Part shown: positions 7,045 through 16,776 of the stretch, piece after piece
Position numbering within the stretch: position 1 is the stretch's first letter
Layout: each line of letters opens with the position of its first letter
Source: JANQRX01 sp963663975
GTDB taxonomy: Bacteria > Pseudomonadota > Alphaproteobacteria > Rhizobiales > Kaistiaceae
Assembly (NCBI GenBank): GCA_963663975.2
Contig: CAXXRA010000015.1
Coordinates: 310,001 to 374,000, forward strand
Reading direction: 5' to 3'
Length of the DNA: 64,000 bases
The notes under the pieces: generated by a model
What the model saw: the letters and a program-made list of their open reading frames with translations, nothing else
The model's database searches: none
What the model was told of the DNA's origin: nothing
Position numbers and translations under genes: made by a program

Positions 7045-8928
7045 TCAGCCCTCGTATCCGATTGCCGCGGCGCGTCCCTCGTCGAACCACCAGGTGCGTT
7101 CCGGCTGGAAGGCGTAGTCCGGCTTGGTCGGCGGCCAGTCGAACACGTCCCAGTGGGCGACCCGGTGGTTGGCCAGGAACCAGTTGGGGATCCAGTAATG
7201 GCGGGCGCGCAGGATGCGGTCGATGGCGCGGGTGATGGTAATCAGCTCCGGGCGCGAATTGACGTTTTTCACCTGCTTGAGAATCGCGTCCACCGCAGGT
7301 TCGCGAACGCCGGCGAGGTTGCGGCCGCCGGGCCGGTTCGCGGCTTCGGTGCTGAAAAAGAGCTGTAGACCGTCGAGCGGTGTGGCGCCGACGCCGAAAG
7401 CTGCCCCGACGACGTCGTAATCGAACCCATCAAGCCGGCGGGTGTACTGGGCCGGATCGACCAGGCGGATGGTGGCCTCGACGCCGATGAAGCGCAGATT
7501 TTCGATGAACGGCGAAAGCACGCGCTCGAACACCGCGGCGCGAATCAGGAACTCGATGGTGAGCGGCTTGCCGTCAGCGTCCACCACGGCGTTGTCGCGC
7601 TGGCGCCAGCCGGCGTCGAGAAGCAAGTCCTGCGCTTGGCGGAGAATCGTGCGATCCCGCCCCGATCCGTCGGTCTTGGGCGGGATGTACGGTGCGTCGA
7701 AAACCGACGCAGGCAGAGAATCGCGGAACGGCTCCAGCAGCTCCAGTTCCGCCTCGTCCGGCCGCTCGTAGGCAGCGAGCTCGGATCGCTGGAAAAATGA
7801 TTGCTGGCGGGCATAGGAATCGAAGAACAGATTGCGATTGGTCCATTCGAAATCGAACGCCAGCGCGATTCCTTGCCGGGTGCGTGGATCGGCGAATTTT
7901 TCGCGCCTGGTGTTGAAGTACCAGCCTTGCATGGAGGGGCGAGTTTCGCTCGGGAAGGCGGTTGACTTCTTGACCTTGCCCTCGGTAACCGCCGGGAAAT
8001 TGTACTGCTGCGCCCAGGTCAGCGAGGTGAATTCCTGGCGGTAGGTGACCTCGCCCTTCTTGAACGCCTCGAAGGCGGCCTGGCGCTCGGCGAAGAAGTC
8101 GATGCGGATGGCGTCGAAATTGTCGTGCCCGCGCGCCACCGGCAGATCCCGCGCCCAGTAGTCGGGCACGCGCTCGTACTCGATGAACCGGCCGGCATTG
8201 AGCGATCCCACCCGATAGGGACCGGAGCCCAGCGGCGGATCGAGGGTCGAAGCGTCGAACTCGCGGGTCGCGTAATAGGCGCGCGACAGGATGGGGAGCC
8301 CGACAATCGTCAGGATGGTCTCGCGGTTCTGGTTGCCGGACAGCGTCACCACCACGGTCGCCTCGTCCGGGGCCTCGGCGCGCATCATTTCTTTCAGCAG
8401 CTGCGAGATGCTGGGATGGCCCTTTTCCTTCAGCAGTTCAAGCGAGAAGGCAACGTCATGGGCGGTCAGGGGCGTGCCGTCGTGGAACCGCGCGGTCGGG
8501 CGGATGTGGAAAAAATAGGCATTGCCGTCATCGGAGACGTCGACGCTTTCCGCCACCAGCCCGTAGACCGCATCCGGCTCGTCGGCGGCGCGCGTCATCA
8601 GTGAATCGAAGGTCATGCCCATGCGAGGCGGTGCGTCGCCCTTGAGCACGAACGTGTTCAGCGTGTTGAAGGTCTGAGTCGACTGGTTGAGGGCCCAGTT
8701 GGGCGGCGAAAAATTCATTCGGCCGCCCTTGGGGGCGTCCGGATTGATGTAGTCGAAGTGCGGGAAATCGGCTTCGTATTTGAGCTCTCCGAAGATCGAC
8801 AATCCGTGCAGACCGCTTTTCCCCGCCGCCCAGGCGAAGGGTTTCACGAAGGCAAACGCCAAGCCCGCTCCGGCGGTCGCCAGCGCCCCCCGCCGCGTCA
8901 GGCCGACGAGCTGCCCGGCGGGCGTCAC
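7045..8928 (-). CDS. yejA: Peptide ABC transporter solute-binding protein, second copy (YejA-like)
   Basis: A 627-residue family 5 extracellular solute-binding protein. I chose the GTG at 8928, which overlaps the upstream gene's stop (GTGA) and gives a Tat-like signal: LTRRGALATAGAGLAFAFVKPFAWA. The mature protein has the peptide-binding fold landmarks FDSLMTRAADEPDAVYGLVAESV, ARFHDGTPLTAHDVAFSLELL and GSGPYRVGSLNAGRFIEYERV. It is paralogous to the protein encoded just upstream (same PDYWGRDL/PDYWARDL and VARWD/VAHWD landmarks). It delivers oligopeptides to YejB/YejE in the periplasm. Its 3' end has been tandemly duplicated together with a repeat. Confidence 0.9.
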   Translation of the reverse strand: MTPAGQLVGLTRRGALATAGAGLAFAFVKPFAWAAGKSGLHGLSIFGELKYEADFPHFDYINPDAPKGGRMNFSPPNWALNQSTQTFNTLNTFVLKGDAPPRMGMTFDSLMTRAADEPDAVYGLVAESVDVSDDGNAYFFHIRPTARFHDGTPLTAHDVAFSLELLKEKGHPSISQLLKEMMRAEAPDEATVVVTLSGNQNRETILTIVGLPILSRAYYATREFDASTLDPPLGSGPYRVGSLNAGRFIEYERVPDYWARDLPVARGHDNFDAIRIDFFAERQAAFEAFKKGEVTYRQEFTSLTWAQQYNFPAVTEGKVKKSTAFPSETRPSMQGWYFNTRREKFADPRTRQGIALAFDFEWTNRNLFFDSYARQQSFFQRSELAAYERPDEAELELLEPFRDSLPASVFDAPYIPPKTDGSGRDRTILRQAQDLLLDAGWRQRDNAVVDADGKPLTIEFLIRAAVFERVLSPFIENLRFIGVEATIRLVDPAQYTRRLDGFDYDVVGAAFGVGATPLDGLQLFFSTEAANRPGGRNLAGVREPAVDAILKQVKNVNSRPELITITRAIDRILRARHYWIPNWFLANHRVAHWDVFDWPPTKPDYAFQPERTWWFDEGRAAAIGYEG

Positions 8929-10778
8929 GATTTGCCCTCGACCATCTCGGCCAGGCCCTCGTCGAACCACCAGATCGTCGGGAAGCCGATGGAAAACTCC
9001 GGCAGCGGGTCGGGATGGGCGTAACGGTCCCAGCGCGCGACGCGGGAGGCGCGCAGCGTCCAGCCCGGGACCAGATAATGGTTGGCCAGCAGCACCCGGT
9101 CGAGCGCCTTGGTGGCCGCCACCAGTTCGTCACGGTTGGGCGCCTGGATGATCCTGTCGATCAGTTGATCGATGGCCGGGTCGCTGATCCCGCCATAGTT
9201 GCGGGAGCCTGCGCGTTCGGCCGATTCCGAACCGAAGTAGTCGATCTGCTCATTGCCCGGCGACATCGACTGGCCCCAGCCGGTATAGACGAGATCGAAA
9301 TCGCGGCTGCGCAGCCGGTTCTGGAACTGCGAGGTGTCGACCGGACGGAGCGTAAATTTGATGCCGATCTTGGCCAGTTGGGCTTGATAGCGGAGCGCGA
9401 TCTTTTCGAACGACGGCCCGTTCATCAGGTATTCAATCTCCAGCTGCCTGCCTGTGCCATCGACCAGACGGTTGCCGTCCAGCGTCCAGCCGGCATCTGT
9501 CAACAGTTTCAGTGCCTGGCGCAGATTGCCTCGCTCGCTGGCTTTGTCATTGATCGGATTGACGAATTCGACCGTGAACGTTTCGGGCGGGACCAGGTCG
9601 CGGATTTCCTCCAGGATTTCCAGTTCGCGCCCCTCGGGCAGGCCCGCCGAGGCCAGCGGGATACCGTCAAAAAAGCTCTTCAGCCGTGTGTATTGATTGA
9701 AGAAGATGGTCTCGTTGATGGCCTCGTACGGAAAGGCGAGATTGAAGGCACGCCGCACCCGAACATCGTCGAACGGTGGCCGGTTGAGGTTGAAGATGAA
9801 CCCGATCATCAGGCCGGACCTGCGGAACGGCTCCTCGAACATGTCCAGCACCACCCGGCCGTCATTGGTGGCGGCGAATTTGTAGCTGGTGGCCCACACG
9901 CGCGCCGTCGATTCCGTCCGCCAGTCGATCTGGTCGGCCTTGAAGGCCTCCAGTTCCACCGTCTGGTCGCGGAAATATTCGTAGCGGATCTCGTCGAGAT
10001 TGTTCGAGCCGACATTGACGTTGAGGTCGCGGCCCCAATAGTCCGGCACCCGCTCGTAGGCGATGGTGCGGCCGGCGATGACCGATTTGATCCGATAGGG
10101 ACCCGAGCCGAGCGGAATTTCCAGTGTACCCCGCGAAATGTCGCGCGGATCGCCGTCCTTGTCGGTTCCCTCCCAGTAGTGCTTGGGGAAAACCAGCAGC
10201 TGGCCGATGATATGGGGCAATTCGCGGTTGCCGGTCTGGTCGAAGTTGAAGGTCACTTCGCGCTCGCCGGTCTTCTCGGCCGTGGCCACATGCCGATAGT
10301 AGAACGCCTGGCTCGGATTGTGCTCGGTCAGCACATTGAACGAAAAGATGACGTCGTCGACCGTGATCGGCATGCCGTCATGCCAGGTCGGGCCGTCGCG
10401 CAGGCGATAGGTGACCGAAGAGAAATCATCCGGGAACTTCAGCGCTTCGGCCAACAGACCATATTCGGTCGATACCTCGTCCAGCGAGGAGGTCATCAGC
10501 GTGTCGTAGATCAGGCCAAGCCCGAGCGGGGTCGAGCCGCGTGGCGGGACGAAATTCAGGGAATCGAACGAGCCGGTATCTGACAGGCGCACCGTCCCGC
10601 CTTTGGGGGCGTTGACATCGACATAGTCGAAATGGGCGAAACCATCCGGATATTTGGGCGGGTCCTCCATCAGGCTGGTGGCATGGATCCAGTCGCCGGG
10701 CTCTGCCGCGACGGCCGGTGCGGTGATGATGGCGGAAGCCGCCAGGAGCGCGGCGGCAGCGGTTGAAATCCTCGTCAT
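8925..10778 (-). CDS. yejA: Peptide ABC transporter solute-binding protein, first copy (YejA-like)
   Basis: A 617-residue family 5 solute-binding protein with a Sec signal peptide MTRISTAAAALLAASAIITAPAVAAEP. The ATG at 10778 was chosen because GGGAG lies about 11 bases upstream and the signal peptide begins there; an in-frame ATG at 10829 adds 17 residues that would spoil it. Landmarks include GGTVRLSDTGSFDSLNFVPPRG, LRDGPTWHDGMPITVDDVIFSFN and GSGPYRIKSVIAGRTIAYERVPDYWGRDL. It is the first gene of the operon and overlaps the second yejA by 4 bp. Two binding proteins with different export signals suggest a broadened peptide range. Confidence 0.9.
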   Translation of the reverse strand: MTRISTAAAALLAASAIITAPAVAAEPGDWIHATSLMEDPPKYPDGFAHFDYVDVNAPKGGTVRLSDTGSFDSLNFVPPRGSTPLGLGLIYDTLMTSSLDEVSTEYGLLAEALKFPDDFSSVTYRLRDGPTWHDGMPITVDDVIFSFNVLTEHNPSQAFYYRHVATAEKTGEREVTFNFDQTGNRELPHIIGQLLVFPKHYWEGTDKDGDPRDISRGTLEIPLGSGPYRIKSVIAGRTIAYERVPDYWGRDLNVNVGSNNLDEIRYEYFRDQTVELEAFKADQIDWRTESTARVWATSYKFAATNDGRVVLDMFEEPFRRSGLMIGFIFNLNRPPFDDVRVRRAFNLAFPYEAINETIFFNQYTRLKSFFDGIPLASAGLPEGRELEILEEIRDLVPPETFTVEFVNPINDKASERGNLRQALKLLTDAGWTLDGNRLVDGTGRQLEIEYLMNGPSFEKIALRYQAQLAKIGIKFTLRPVDTSQFQNRLRSRDFDLVYTGWGQSMSPGNEQIDYFGSESAERAGSRNYGGISDPAIDQLIDRIIQAPNRDELVAATKALDRVLLANHYLVPGWTLRASRVARWDRYAHPDPLPEFSIGFPTIWWFDEGLAEMVEGKS

Positions 10779-11171
10779 GGCAATAACAACTCCCTCAAGC
10801 GGCACGGAAAAAGGGCTCGGCAGGGTCATCCTATCGACATATTAAGGGCGCGAGCGGGGCGACGACACCTCCAACCACCCGATTGTGACCGATATTTAAT
10901 GGAAAATCGCTGCTTAAACGGCGGTCGGACAGGTGGCGTTGTCGGGCCAGGCGCGGTTGAGCGTAGCTTTGACCGACATTGGACCGGATGACATCCAAAT
11001 TCGTGGAAATCGTACCACTGGTCCACCGCCAAGGGAACGGCATCTCCTTTTGCAGCCATCCGATGGCCTGATTTTAGTGAGCGGCCTCCGTTTGGAGGGC
11101 CATTCGGTCATTTTTCTCGCCATCCAGACGCACCTCTCCTGTCGCTTTCTCCTCACCGCGATTTCCTCGCC
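10779..11171. other. Intergenic region between yej operon and IS1380 remnant
   Basis: About 390 bp. It should contain the promoter of the yej operon (transcribed leftwards) and the left edge of the insertion sequence. I see no convincing open frame, tRNA or strong terminator. Short frames on both strands have no recognisable similarity. Confidence 0.4.
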
Positions 11172-12480
11172 CTACGCCGGAGCGGGTCTTGGCCGCAGAT
11201 CATCGATCAGCCGTAGGATTTTCCGAAACAGGTCGCGGGTCACCGCCACCTCCGCCGATTGGAACGTGACATAGCGGCCATGGCTGACCACCTTGGCACC
11301 GATCTTCACCAGCTTCTCGCGCAGCGTGGTCAACGACCAGTGCTCCACCTCCTTCGGCAAGGCCAGTGTCCGCATGAAGTTACCGAGATTGTAGGCCAGG
11401 GCGTGAAGCTGCAGCCGGACCTCGTTGTTGCGGAACTTCCGGCATGACAGCCGGGTCCATCTGATGGCGTTCTTGCCTTCCTTGATGTGCTGCTCCGCCG
11501 TACCGCGCTGATTGTAGAAGGCGACCACGCGCTCGGCCGGGCGGGACAGGTTAGTGACGATGAAGCCGACACGGGGAACCAGTTCGCCGGGGTGCCATTC
11601 CACCTTGGCGACCACGCGCCGCTTCCTGTCCCAGCTTCCAGCCCGATAGCTGAAGCTGGCGTAATAGCGCCGGACATGGTTCGGCGGCCGGCCGAGGGGG
11701 CGCGTGAGCAGATGGCCAATGCTTTCCTGAAGAACATGGTTCCTTGGCAAGCGGATCGCGTACTTGTAGCTCTCGGCTTCCAGGAACTCATAGAGGTCCG
11801 GTGAGGCGAAGGCGGCGTCGCCTCGGAAATACAGTCGCACCTTCGACCCTTGTAGCGAACGACAACCGGCTTCAGCACGCTTGCCCAGTTATCGGCGCTG
11901 TGAACGTTGCCAGGGCGCAGCGAACACCGTTCCAGATCGTGGAGGCCAAACTGGTTGAACAGGACAGGGGGTGATAGCAGGTGGAGCCGAAGTGGCCGTT
12001 GTAGGCCGTACCCTCTTGGTCGCCATGGGTCGGGCTGACGCTTGAGTCCATGTCGAGAATGATCATCTTCGGTGGGTGCTGGTCATGAACCCGGTCGATC
12101 CACATTCCGTTGATGTCGGCCAAGGCTTCCGTGTTCTCGCGGTGGCCAGAAACTCCGTCTCGAACCGAGCCATCGGGCTGCGTCGAGGCACTGTCTTTCG
12201 ATCGCCCTGCCACCGACAATCCACATGGCGGGACGCGAGCCAGACGATCGGCATCGTTGACATCATCATATCCGCCGAGCCGGCCAAACACCGACTGACG
12301 GAACTGCCCCGTCATGCCATGCCGCCCGTTCTTGCCGGTACGACTGTCTTGGAAAAGACCGCCGCCAACCTCGGTCGCCAACGTGCATCGTCAAGCTCCC
12401 GGTAGGCGAGCAATCCAGCGTCTGACGTAACCTTGGAACCATGGAATTCAAGCTTGAGGCGACGGTCGAAATCGACCCGT
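11172..12480 (-). pseudogene. IS1380-family transposase, frameshifted remnant
   Basis: Read right to left in several frames, the segment matches an IS1380-type DDE transposase: FDRRLKLEFHGSKVTSDAGL near 12470, then RTGKNGRHGMTGQFRQSVFGRL and MIILDMDSSVSPTHGDQEGT, then a 222-residue open C-terminal part (11172-11840) with RGDAAFASPDLYEFLE and YNQRGTAEQHIKEGKNAI. At least three frame changes separate these blocks, so the transposase is inactive. I could not define the terminal inverted repeats. It lies between the yej promoter region and the GMC oxidoreductase gene. Confidence 0.85.
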
Positions 12481-12634
12481 AAATGGGGGGTCCTGGGTTC
12501 ACCCGCCGGGTGACACGGGCCTCGCCCGGTGTGATGATGATAATGCCCGCGCAGAATCGACCATGCGCGTCATCAAATTTCACGTCAGAAATCCGGGTTT
12601 GATACCCTTTGGACCGGCTTGATCTTCGACTTAA

Positions 12635-14263
12635 TCAGACCGCCGCGGCACGAATCATGTCGGCAGCCTTTTCCGCGATCATCACCACCGGCGCGTGGGT
12701 GTTGCCGGACACGATGTTTGGCATGATCGAGGCGTCGACCACGCGCAGACCCTGCAGCCCTCTCACCTTCAGCGCCGGATCGACCACGGCGCCGTCGTCG
12801 ATGCCCATCCGGGCGGTGCCGACCGTGTGAAAAATGGTCGTCGAGATGTCGCCGATGGCCTCCAATAGCTCCGCGTCCCCGGTCAGATGTGGGCCCGGCA
12901 GGTTTTCAAACGGGTTGAATTCGCGCATGCGTTCGGTTGCCATCAGCTTGCGCGCGTGACGAAGCGAAGCAACGGCCACCTCCCGATCCTGCTCCACGCT
13001 GAGATAGTTCGGCTGGATCGCGGGGGCCATGAACGGATCGGGGCCGTTCAAGGCGACCGTGCCCCTGCTCTGAGGCCGCAAATTGCACACCGATACCGTC
13101 AGCGCCGGACGCGGGTGGAGCGGCTCACCGAAACGGTCGAGCGACAGCGGCTGCACATGGTATTCGATGTTGGGCTCCTCGTAACGCTGGTGAGAACGAG
13201 CGAACAGGCCCAGTTGGCTGGGCGCCATCGACATCGGCCCTGACCGAAAGAGTGCGTATTCAAGCCCTATCTTCACCTTGCCAAACAGCGACGCCTGCCG
13301 TTCATTCAGCGTGCGGGCGTTTTCGATTCGATAGACAGAGCGAATTTGGAGATGGTCCTGAAGGTTGGCGCCGACCCCCGGCAGGTGGTGGCGCACCTCC
13401 ACGCCGTTGGCGTTGAGCGTGGCGGCGTCACCGATTCCCGACAGTTGCAACAGTTGCGGTGAACCCACCGCACCGGCCGACAGGACGATCTCACGCGACG
13501 CCGCGACGGTCCCGGGTTCCTTACCCACACGCATGTCCAGACCCACGGCGCGGCTCCCATCGAAAACCAGCCGCTCCGCCTGGGTGTCCGTCAGAATCGT
13601 CAGATTCGGGCGCTTTCTCACCGGCGCGAGAAACGCGCGCGAAGCGCTCCACCGGATGCCCCGGCGCTGGTTGACCTCGAAATAGGCCGAACCTTCATTG
13701 GTCCCACGATTGAAGTCATCGGTTCTGGGAATGCCGATCTCCTCGGCCGCCTCGCGCACTGCATTGAGAATTGGCCAGCTCAGGCGCTGCGCCTCCACCC
13801 GCAATTCGCCACCTTGATGATGGTGGTCATCACTTAGAATGGCGTGATCCTCCGACTTCAGAAAGTAGGGCAGGACGTCGTCCCATCCCCAGCCGGGATT
13901 CCCCTGTTGCCGCCACATGTCGTAGTCACGCGCCTGGCCACGCATGTAGATCATGCCATTGATCGAGGAACATCCGCCGAGCAGCTTGCCGCGAGGATAG
14001 GGGATGGCGCGACCGTTGAGTCCCGGCACCGGTTCGGTCGCGAAACACCAGTCCGTCCGCGGATTGCCCATGCAGTACAGATAGCCGATCGGGATCTGCA
14101 CCCATGGCAGCCGATCACTGCCGCCGGCCTCGATAAGCAGAACCCGGCTGGCGGGATCTTCGCTCAGGCGATTGGCCAGAACGCACCCGGCCGAACCCGC
14201 GCCAACAATCACGTAATCGTACCTGCCGAAGTCCTTACGGTGCGCCGGGTTCAATCTCACCAA
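12635..14263 (-). CDS. GMC-family FAD oxidoreductase (choline dehydrogenase-like)
   Basis: A 542-residue flavoprotein. The FAD-binding start is YDYVIVGAGSAGCVLANRLSE (from about residue 15), the GMC signature region GGCSSINGMIYMRGQARDYD is near residue 95, and the C-terminus has the active-site His motifs FHTVGTARMG and SGNTHAPVVMIAEKAADMI. GMC enzymes oxidise alcohols such as choline, glucose or short-chain alcohols to aldehydes or acids. No betaine-aldehyde dehydrogenase or betI regulator is nearby, so choline as substrate is not supported by context. It is a single gene after the IS1380 remnant. Confidence 0.88.
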   Translation of the reverse strand: MVRLNPAHRKDFGRYDYVIVGAGSAGCVLANRLSEDPASRVLLIEAGGSDRLPWVQIPIGYLYCMGNPRTDWCFATEPVPGLNGRAIPYPRGKLLGGCSSINGMIYMRGQARDYDMWRQQGNPGWGWDDVLPYFLKSEDHAILSDDHHHQGGELRVEAQRLSWPILNAVREAAEEIGIPRTDDFNRGTNEGSAYFEVNQRRGIRWSASRAFLAPVRKRPNLTILTDTQAERLVFDGSRAVGLDMRVGKEPGTVAASREIVLSAGAVGSPQLLQLSGIGDAATLNANGVEVRHHLPGVGANLQDHLQIRSVYRIENARTLNERQASLFGKVKIGLEYALFRSGPMSMAPSQLGLFARSHQRYEEPNIEYHVQPLSLDRFGEPLHPRPALTVSVCNLRPQSRGTVALNGPDPFMAPAIQPNYLSVEQDREVAVASLRHARKLMATERMREFNPFENLPGPHLTGDAELLEAIGDISTTIFHTVGTARMGIDDGAVVDPALKVRGLQGLRVVDASIMPNIVSGNTHAPVVMIAEKAADMIRAAAV

Positions 14264-14351
14264 TCCCGACTCACGGCCGTCTCACCAGGGCACCGGAAGG
14301 GACGGGGGCCGAAAAGGTGGTTCCATCACCGGCTCACCATTTGGAAATTGG

Positions 14352-15011
14352 CTATCGCGCGGGTTCGGCTTCGGCTTCCGGCTCGGATGCCTGATTTCCC
14401 GTTCCCGACTCGTCCTCGGTCGGAGCCTGCTCGTTCGCCGACTCCTCAGGCTCCGCCTCGGCGGCGCCCGGCAGCGGAACCGGCGAATCCGACAGCGACC
14501 TGAGATAGGCGATCACGTCGGCGCGCGCCCCCGGCTTTTTCAGCCCGGCGAACGACATGGTCGTACCCTGGAACGCGGATTTCGGCGCTTCGAGGAAGCC
14601 GTCAAGGTCTTCGAACGCCCAGCTGCGACCCTGACCGCCGGCTGCCGAAAGGGCCTCCGAATAGCCGAAGTCAGACACGCTGGCGGTCGTCCGGCCGACG
14701 ATGTTCCACAAATTGGGGCCCACCTTGTTGGCCCCGCCCTCTTCGAAAGTGTGGCAGGCCAGGCACTTCTTTGCTTCCTTCTGGCCCTGGTCGGCATCGG
14801 CAATCTGCAGCCTGACGGCGATCGGCTCCACCGCGGCGGCCTCGGTTGCATCTTCGATGCCTTCCTCGGCGCTTGCCACCGCAATGACGTAGGCTGGTTC
14901 CTCGGCCTCGATCGGCTCGTAGATGAAATCGGCGACGATCCCGACGCCCATCACACCCAGCGCCGTCGCCAACACCGCTCCGGCGATCTTGTTGAGTTCA
15001 AACACGTTCAT
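14352..15011 (-). CDS. Membrane-anchored c-type cytochrome (CycM-like)
   Basis: A 219-residue class I cytochrome c. The N-terminus (MNVFELNKIAGAVLATALGVMGVGIVADFI) is an uncleaved membrane anchor. The heme site CLACH is near residue 83 and the axial Met is in GTTMSFAGLKKPGARADVIAYL. An acidic, low-complexity Glu/Ala/Pro tail follows (about residues 180-219). Such cytochromes carry electrons between the bc1 complex and terminal oxidases. It is divergent from kdsB, an arrangement I know from Rhizobiales genomes. Confidence 0.88.
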   Translation of the reverse strand: MNVFELNKIAGAVLATALGVMGVGIVADFIYEPIEAEEPAYVIAVASAEEGIEDATEAAAVEPIAVRLQIADADQGQKEAKKCLACHTFEEGGANKVGPNLWNIVGRTTASVSDFGYSEALSAAGGQGRSWAFEDLDGFLEAPKSAFQGTTMSFAGLKKPGARADVIAYLRSLSDSPVPLPGAAEAEPEESANEQAPTEDESGTGNQASEPEAEAEPAR

Positions 15012-15183
15012 CCGTATCGCGCCCCCGGCGGCGAGGTTGGCGGCGCCCGAACCGTCGGATCACCTGCGCCGGCGCGGAAACTACAGGCTTTGACGCATCC
15101 GAGGCAACACGTATAAGCCCTCGGCGATCAGGACTTTTTGCCACGACCGGCGGCAGGCTTGTCACAAGATATGGGGGGACCGG

Positions 15184-15933
15184 ATGGCGAGCGTTCAGGT
15201 TCTCATTCCCGCCCGCATGGCGGCCACGCGCCTGAGAGGCAAGCCGCTGGCCGACATCCATGGCGAGCCGATGATCGTGCATGTGTGGCGCCGCGCCATC
15301 GAGGCCGACATCGGCCCCGTCGCGGTGGCCACCGGCGACGAGGAAATCGCCACCGCGGTGACCGCGGCCGGCGGCGTGGCGGTGATGACCGGTGCCGATC
15401 ACGTCAACGGCACCTCGCGCATCCACGAGGCCTTGCGGGTGCTCGCCGTCTCGGCAGACATCGTGTTGAATCTACAGGGCGATTTGCCCACCATCTCACC
15501 CGAGTGCCTCGCCGCCGTGCTGCTTCCCCTCGCCAATCCCGACGTTGAGATCGCCACCCTGGCCGCCGAAATCAGCGACGAGGCGGAGCGTCTTAGCCCG
15601 CATGTGGTCAAAGTGGTCGCCACGCCCTCGGGAAATCGCACCCTCAGGGCGCTCTACTTCACCCGTGCCGCGGCCCCCTATGGCGACGGGGCGCTACTCC
15701 ACCATATCGGCATCTACGCTTATCGAGCCGGCGCGCTTGAACGCTATGTCGGGCTGCCGCCCACACCTTTGGAACAACGCGAAAAGCTGGAGCAGTTGCG
15801 GGCGCTGGAGGCCGGCATGCGGATCGACGTGGCGCTCGTTGACGCTGTTCCCCTTGGTGTCGATACTGCCGCCGACCTTGAGCGCGCCCGCGCCATCCTG
15901 GCCGGCAAACCGCAACAAAACCCGACAGGATAG
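15184..15933 (+). CDS. kdsB: 3-deoxy-manno-octulosonate cytidylyltransferase
   Basis: A 249-residue CMP-KDO synthetase that activates KDO with CTP for lipid A-core assembly in the cytoplasm. The nucleotide-binding N-terminus is VLIPARMAATRLRGKPLADI, followed by VATGDEEIATA, LNLQGDLPTISPE, LYFTRAAAPYG and HHIGIYAYRAGAL, all in family order. The length is standard. It is followed after 2 bp by pheA on the same strand, so the two are probably co-transcribed. Confidence 0.95.
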   Translation: MASVQVLIPARMAATRLRGKPLADIHGEPMIVHVWRRAIEADIGPVAVATGDEEIATAVTAAGGVAVMTGADHVNGTSRIHEALRVLAVSADIVLNLQGDLPTISPECLAAVLLPLANPDVEIATLAAEISDEAERLSPHVVKVVATPSGNRTLRALYFTRAAAPYGDGALLHHIGIYAYRAGALERYVGLPPTPLEQREKLEQLRALEAGMRIDVALVDAVPLGVDTAADLERARAILAGKPQQNPTG

Positions 15934-15935
15934 AT

Positions 15936-16772
15936 ATGCCGCGCAGAAAGAAAATCGTGTTTCAGGGCGAGCCGGGCGCCAATTCACATATCGCTTGCCG
16001 CCAAGTCTACCCGCGCGCCGAGGCGATACCGTGCCCAACCTTCGAGGACTGCTTCAACGCGGTGGAGAAGGGCGCCGCCGATCTCGCCATGATCCCGATC
16101 GAGAACTCGGTGGCGGGACGCGTGGCCGATATCCACCATTTGCTGCCGACCTCCGGCCTGCATATCGTCGGTGAGCATTTTCTGCCGATCCGCTTCCAGT
16201 TGATGGCGCCGGAGGGGGCTACGTTGAAGGGGATCAAGCGCGTCGCCAGCCACGTTCATGCGCTCGGCCAGTGCCGCCGCATCATTCGCCGCCACCGCTG
16301 GAAGACGGTGGTGGAGGGCGACACCGCCGGTGCCGCCCGCGCGGTGGCCGAAGCCGGCGATCCCACCTTCGCCGCGCTGGCACCGCGCCTGGCCGCCGAC
16401 ATCTATGGTCTCGGCATCCTTCAGCAGGACGTCGAGGACGAGACCCACAACACCACCCGTTTCATCATACTGTCGGCCAACGCCAGACGCGCCGGGCGCG
16501 GCCGTGGCCGGGTCATCACCACGTTCGTGTTCCGGGTGCGCAACGTGCCGGCGGCGCTCTACAAGGCGATGGGCGGATTTGCCACCAACGGCGTCAACAT
16601 GACCAAACTGGAATCCTACCAGCTTGGCGGCAAGTTCTTCGCCACCCAGTTCTACGCCGATGTCGAGGGCCATCCGGACGATCGGCTGGTCAAGCTGGCG
16701 CTCGAGGAGCTGGCCTTCTTTTCCGCCGAAGTCAGGATCCTGGGCGTCTACCGGGCGAGCGATTTCCGTTAG
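15936..16772 (+). CDS. pheA: Prephenate dehydratase
   Basis: A 278-residue prephenate dehydratase converting prephenate to phenylpyruvate in phenylalanine synthesis. The catalytic domain starts FQGEPGANSHIACRQVYP and contains MIPIENSVAGRVADIHHLL and the TRF motif (NTTRFIIL, about residue 180). A C-terminal ACT domain (TTFVFRVRNVPAALYKAMGGFATNGVNMTKLESYQ) should bind Phe for feedback inhibition; the usual ESRP is ESYQ here. No chorismate mutase domain is present. It lies 2 bp after kdsB. Confidence 0.95.
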   Translation: MPRRKKIVFQGEPGANSHIACRQVYPRAEAIPCPTFEDCFNAVEKGAADLAMIPIENSVAGRVADIHHLLPTSGLHIVGEHFLPIRFQLMAPEGATLKGIKRVASHVHALGQCRRIIRRHRWKTVVEGDTAGAARAVAEAGDPTFAALAPRLAADIYGLGILQQDVEDETHNTTRFIILSANARRAGRGRGRVITTFVFRVRNVPAALYKAMGGFATNGVNMTKLESYQLGGKFFATQFYADVEGHPDDRLVKLALEELAFFSAEVRILGVYRASDFR

Positions 16773-16776
16773 CGCG

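Noticed and set aside
9015..10583. Long open frame of 522 codons on the plus strand
   Set aside because: It lies wholly antisense to the first yejA-like gene, has no recognisable domain, and arises from GC-rich third positions of the real gene.
11040..11170. Terminal inverted repeat of the IS1380 remnant
   Set aside because: I could not find matching ends at both sides, so no element boundaries are given.
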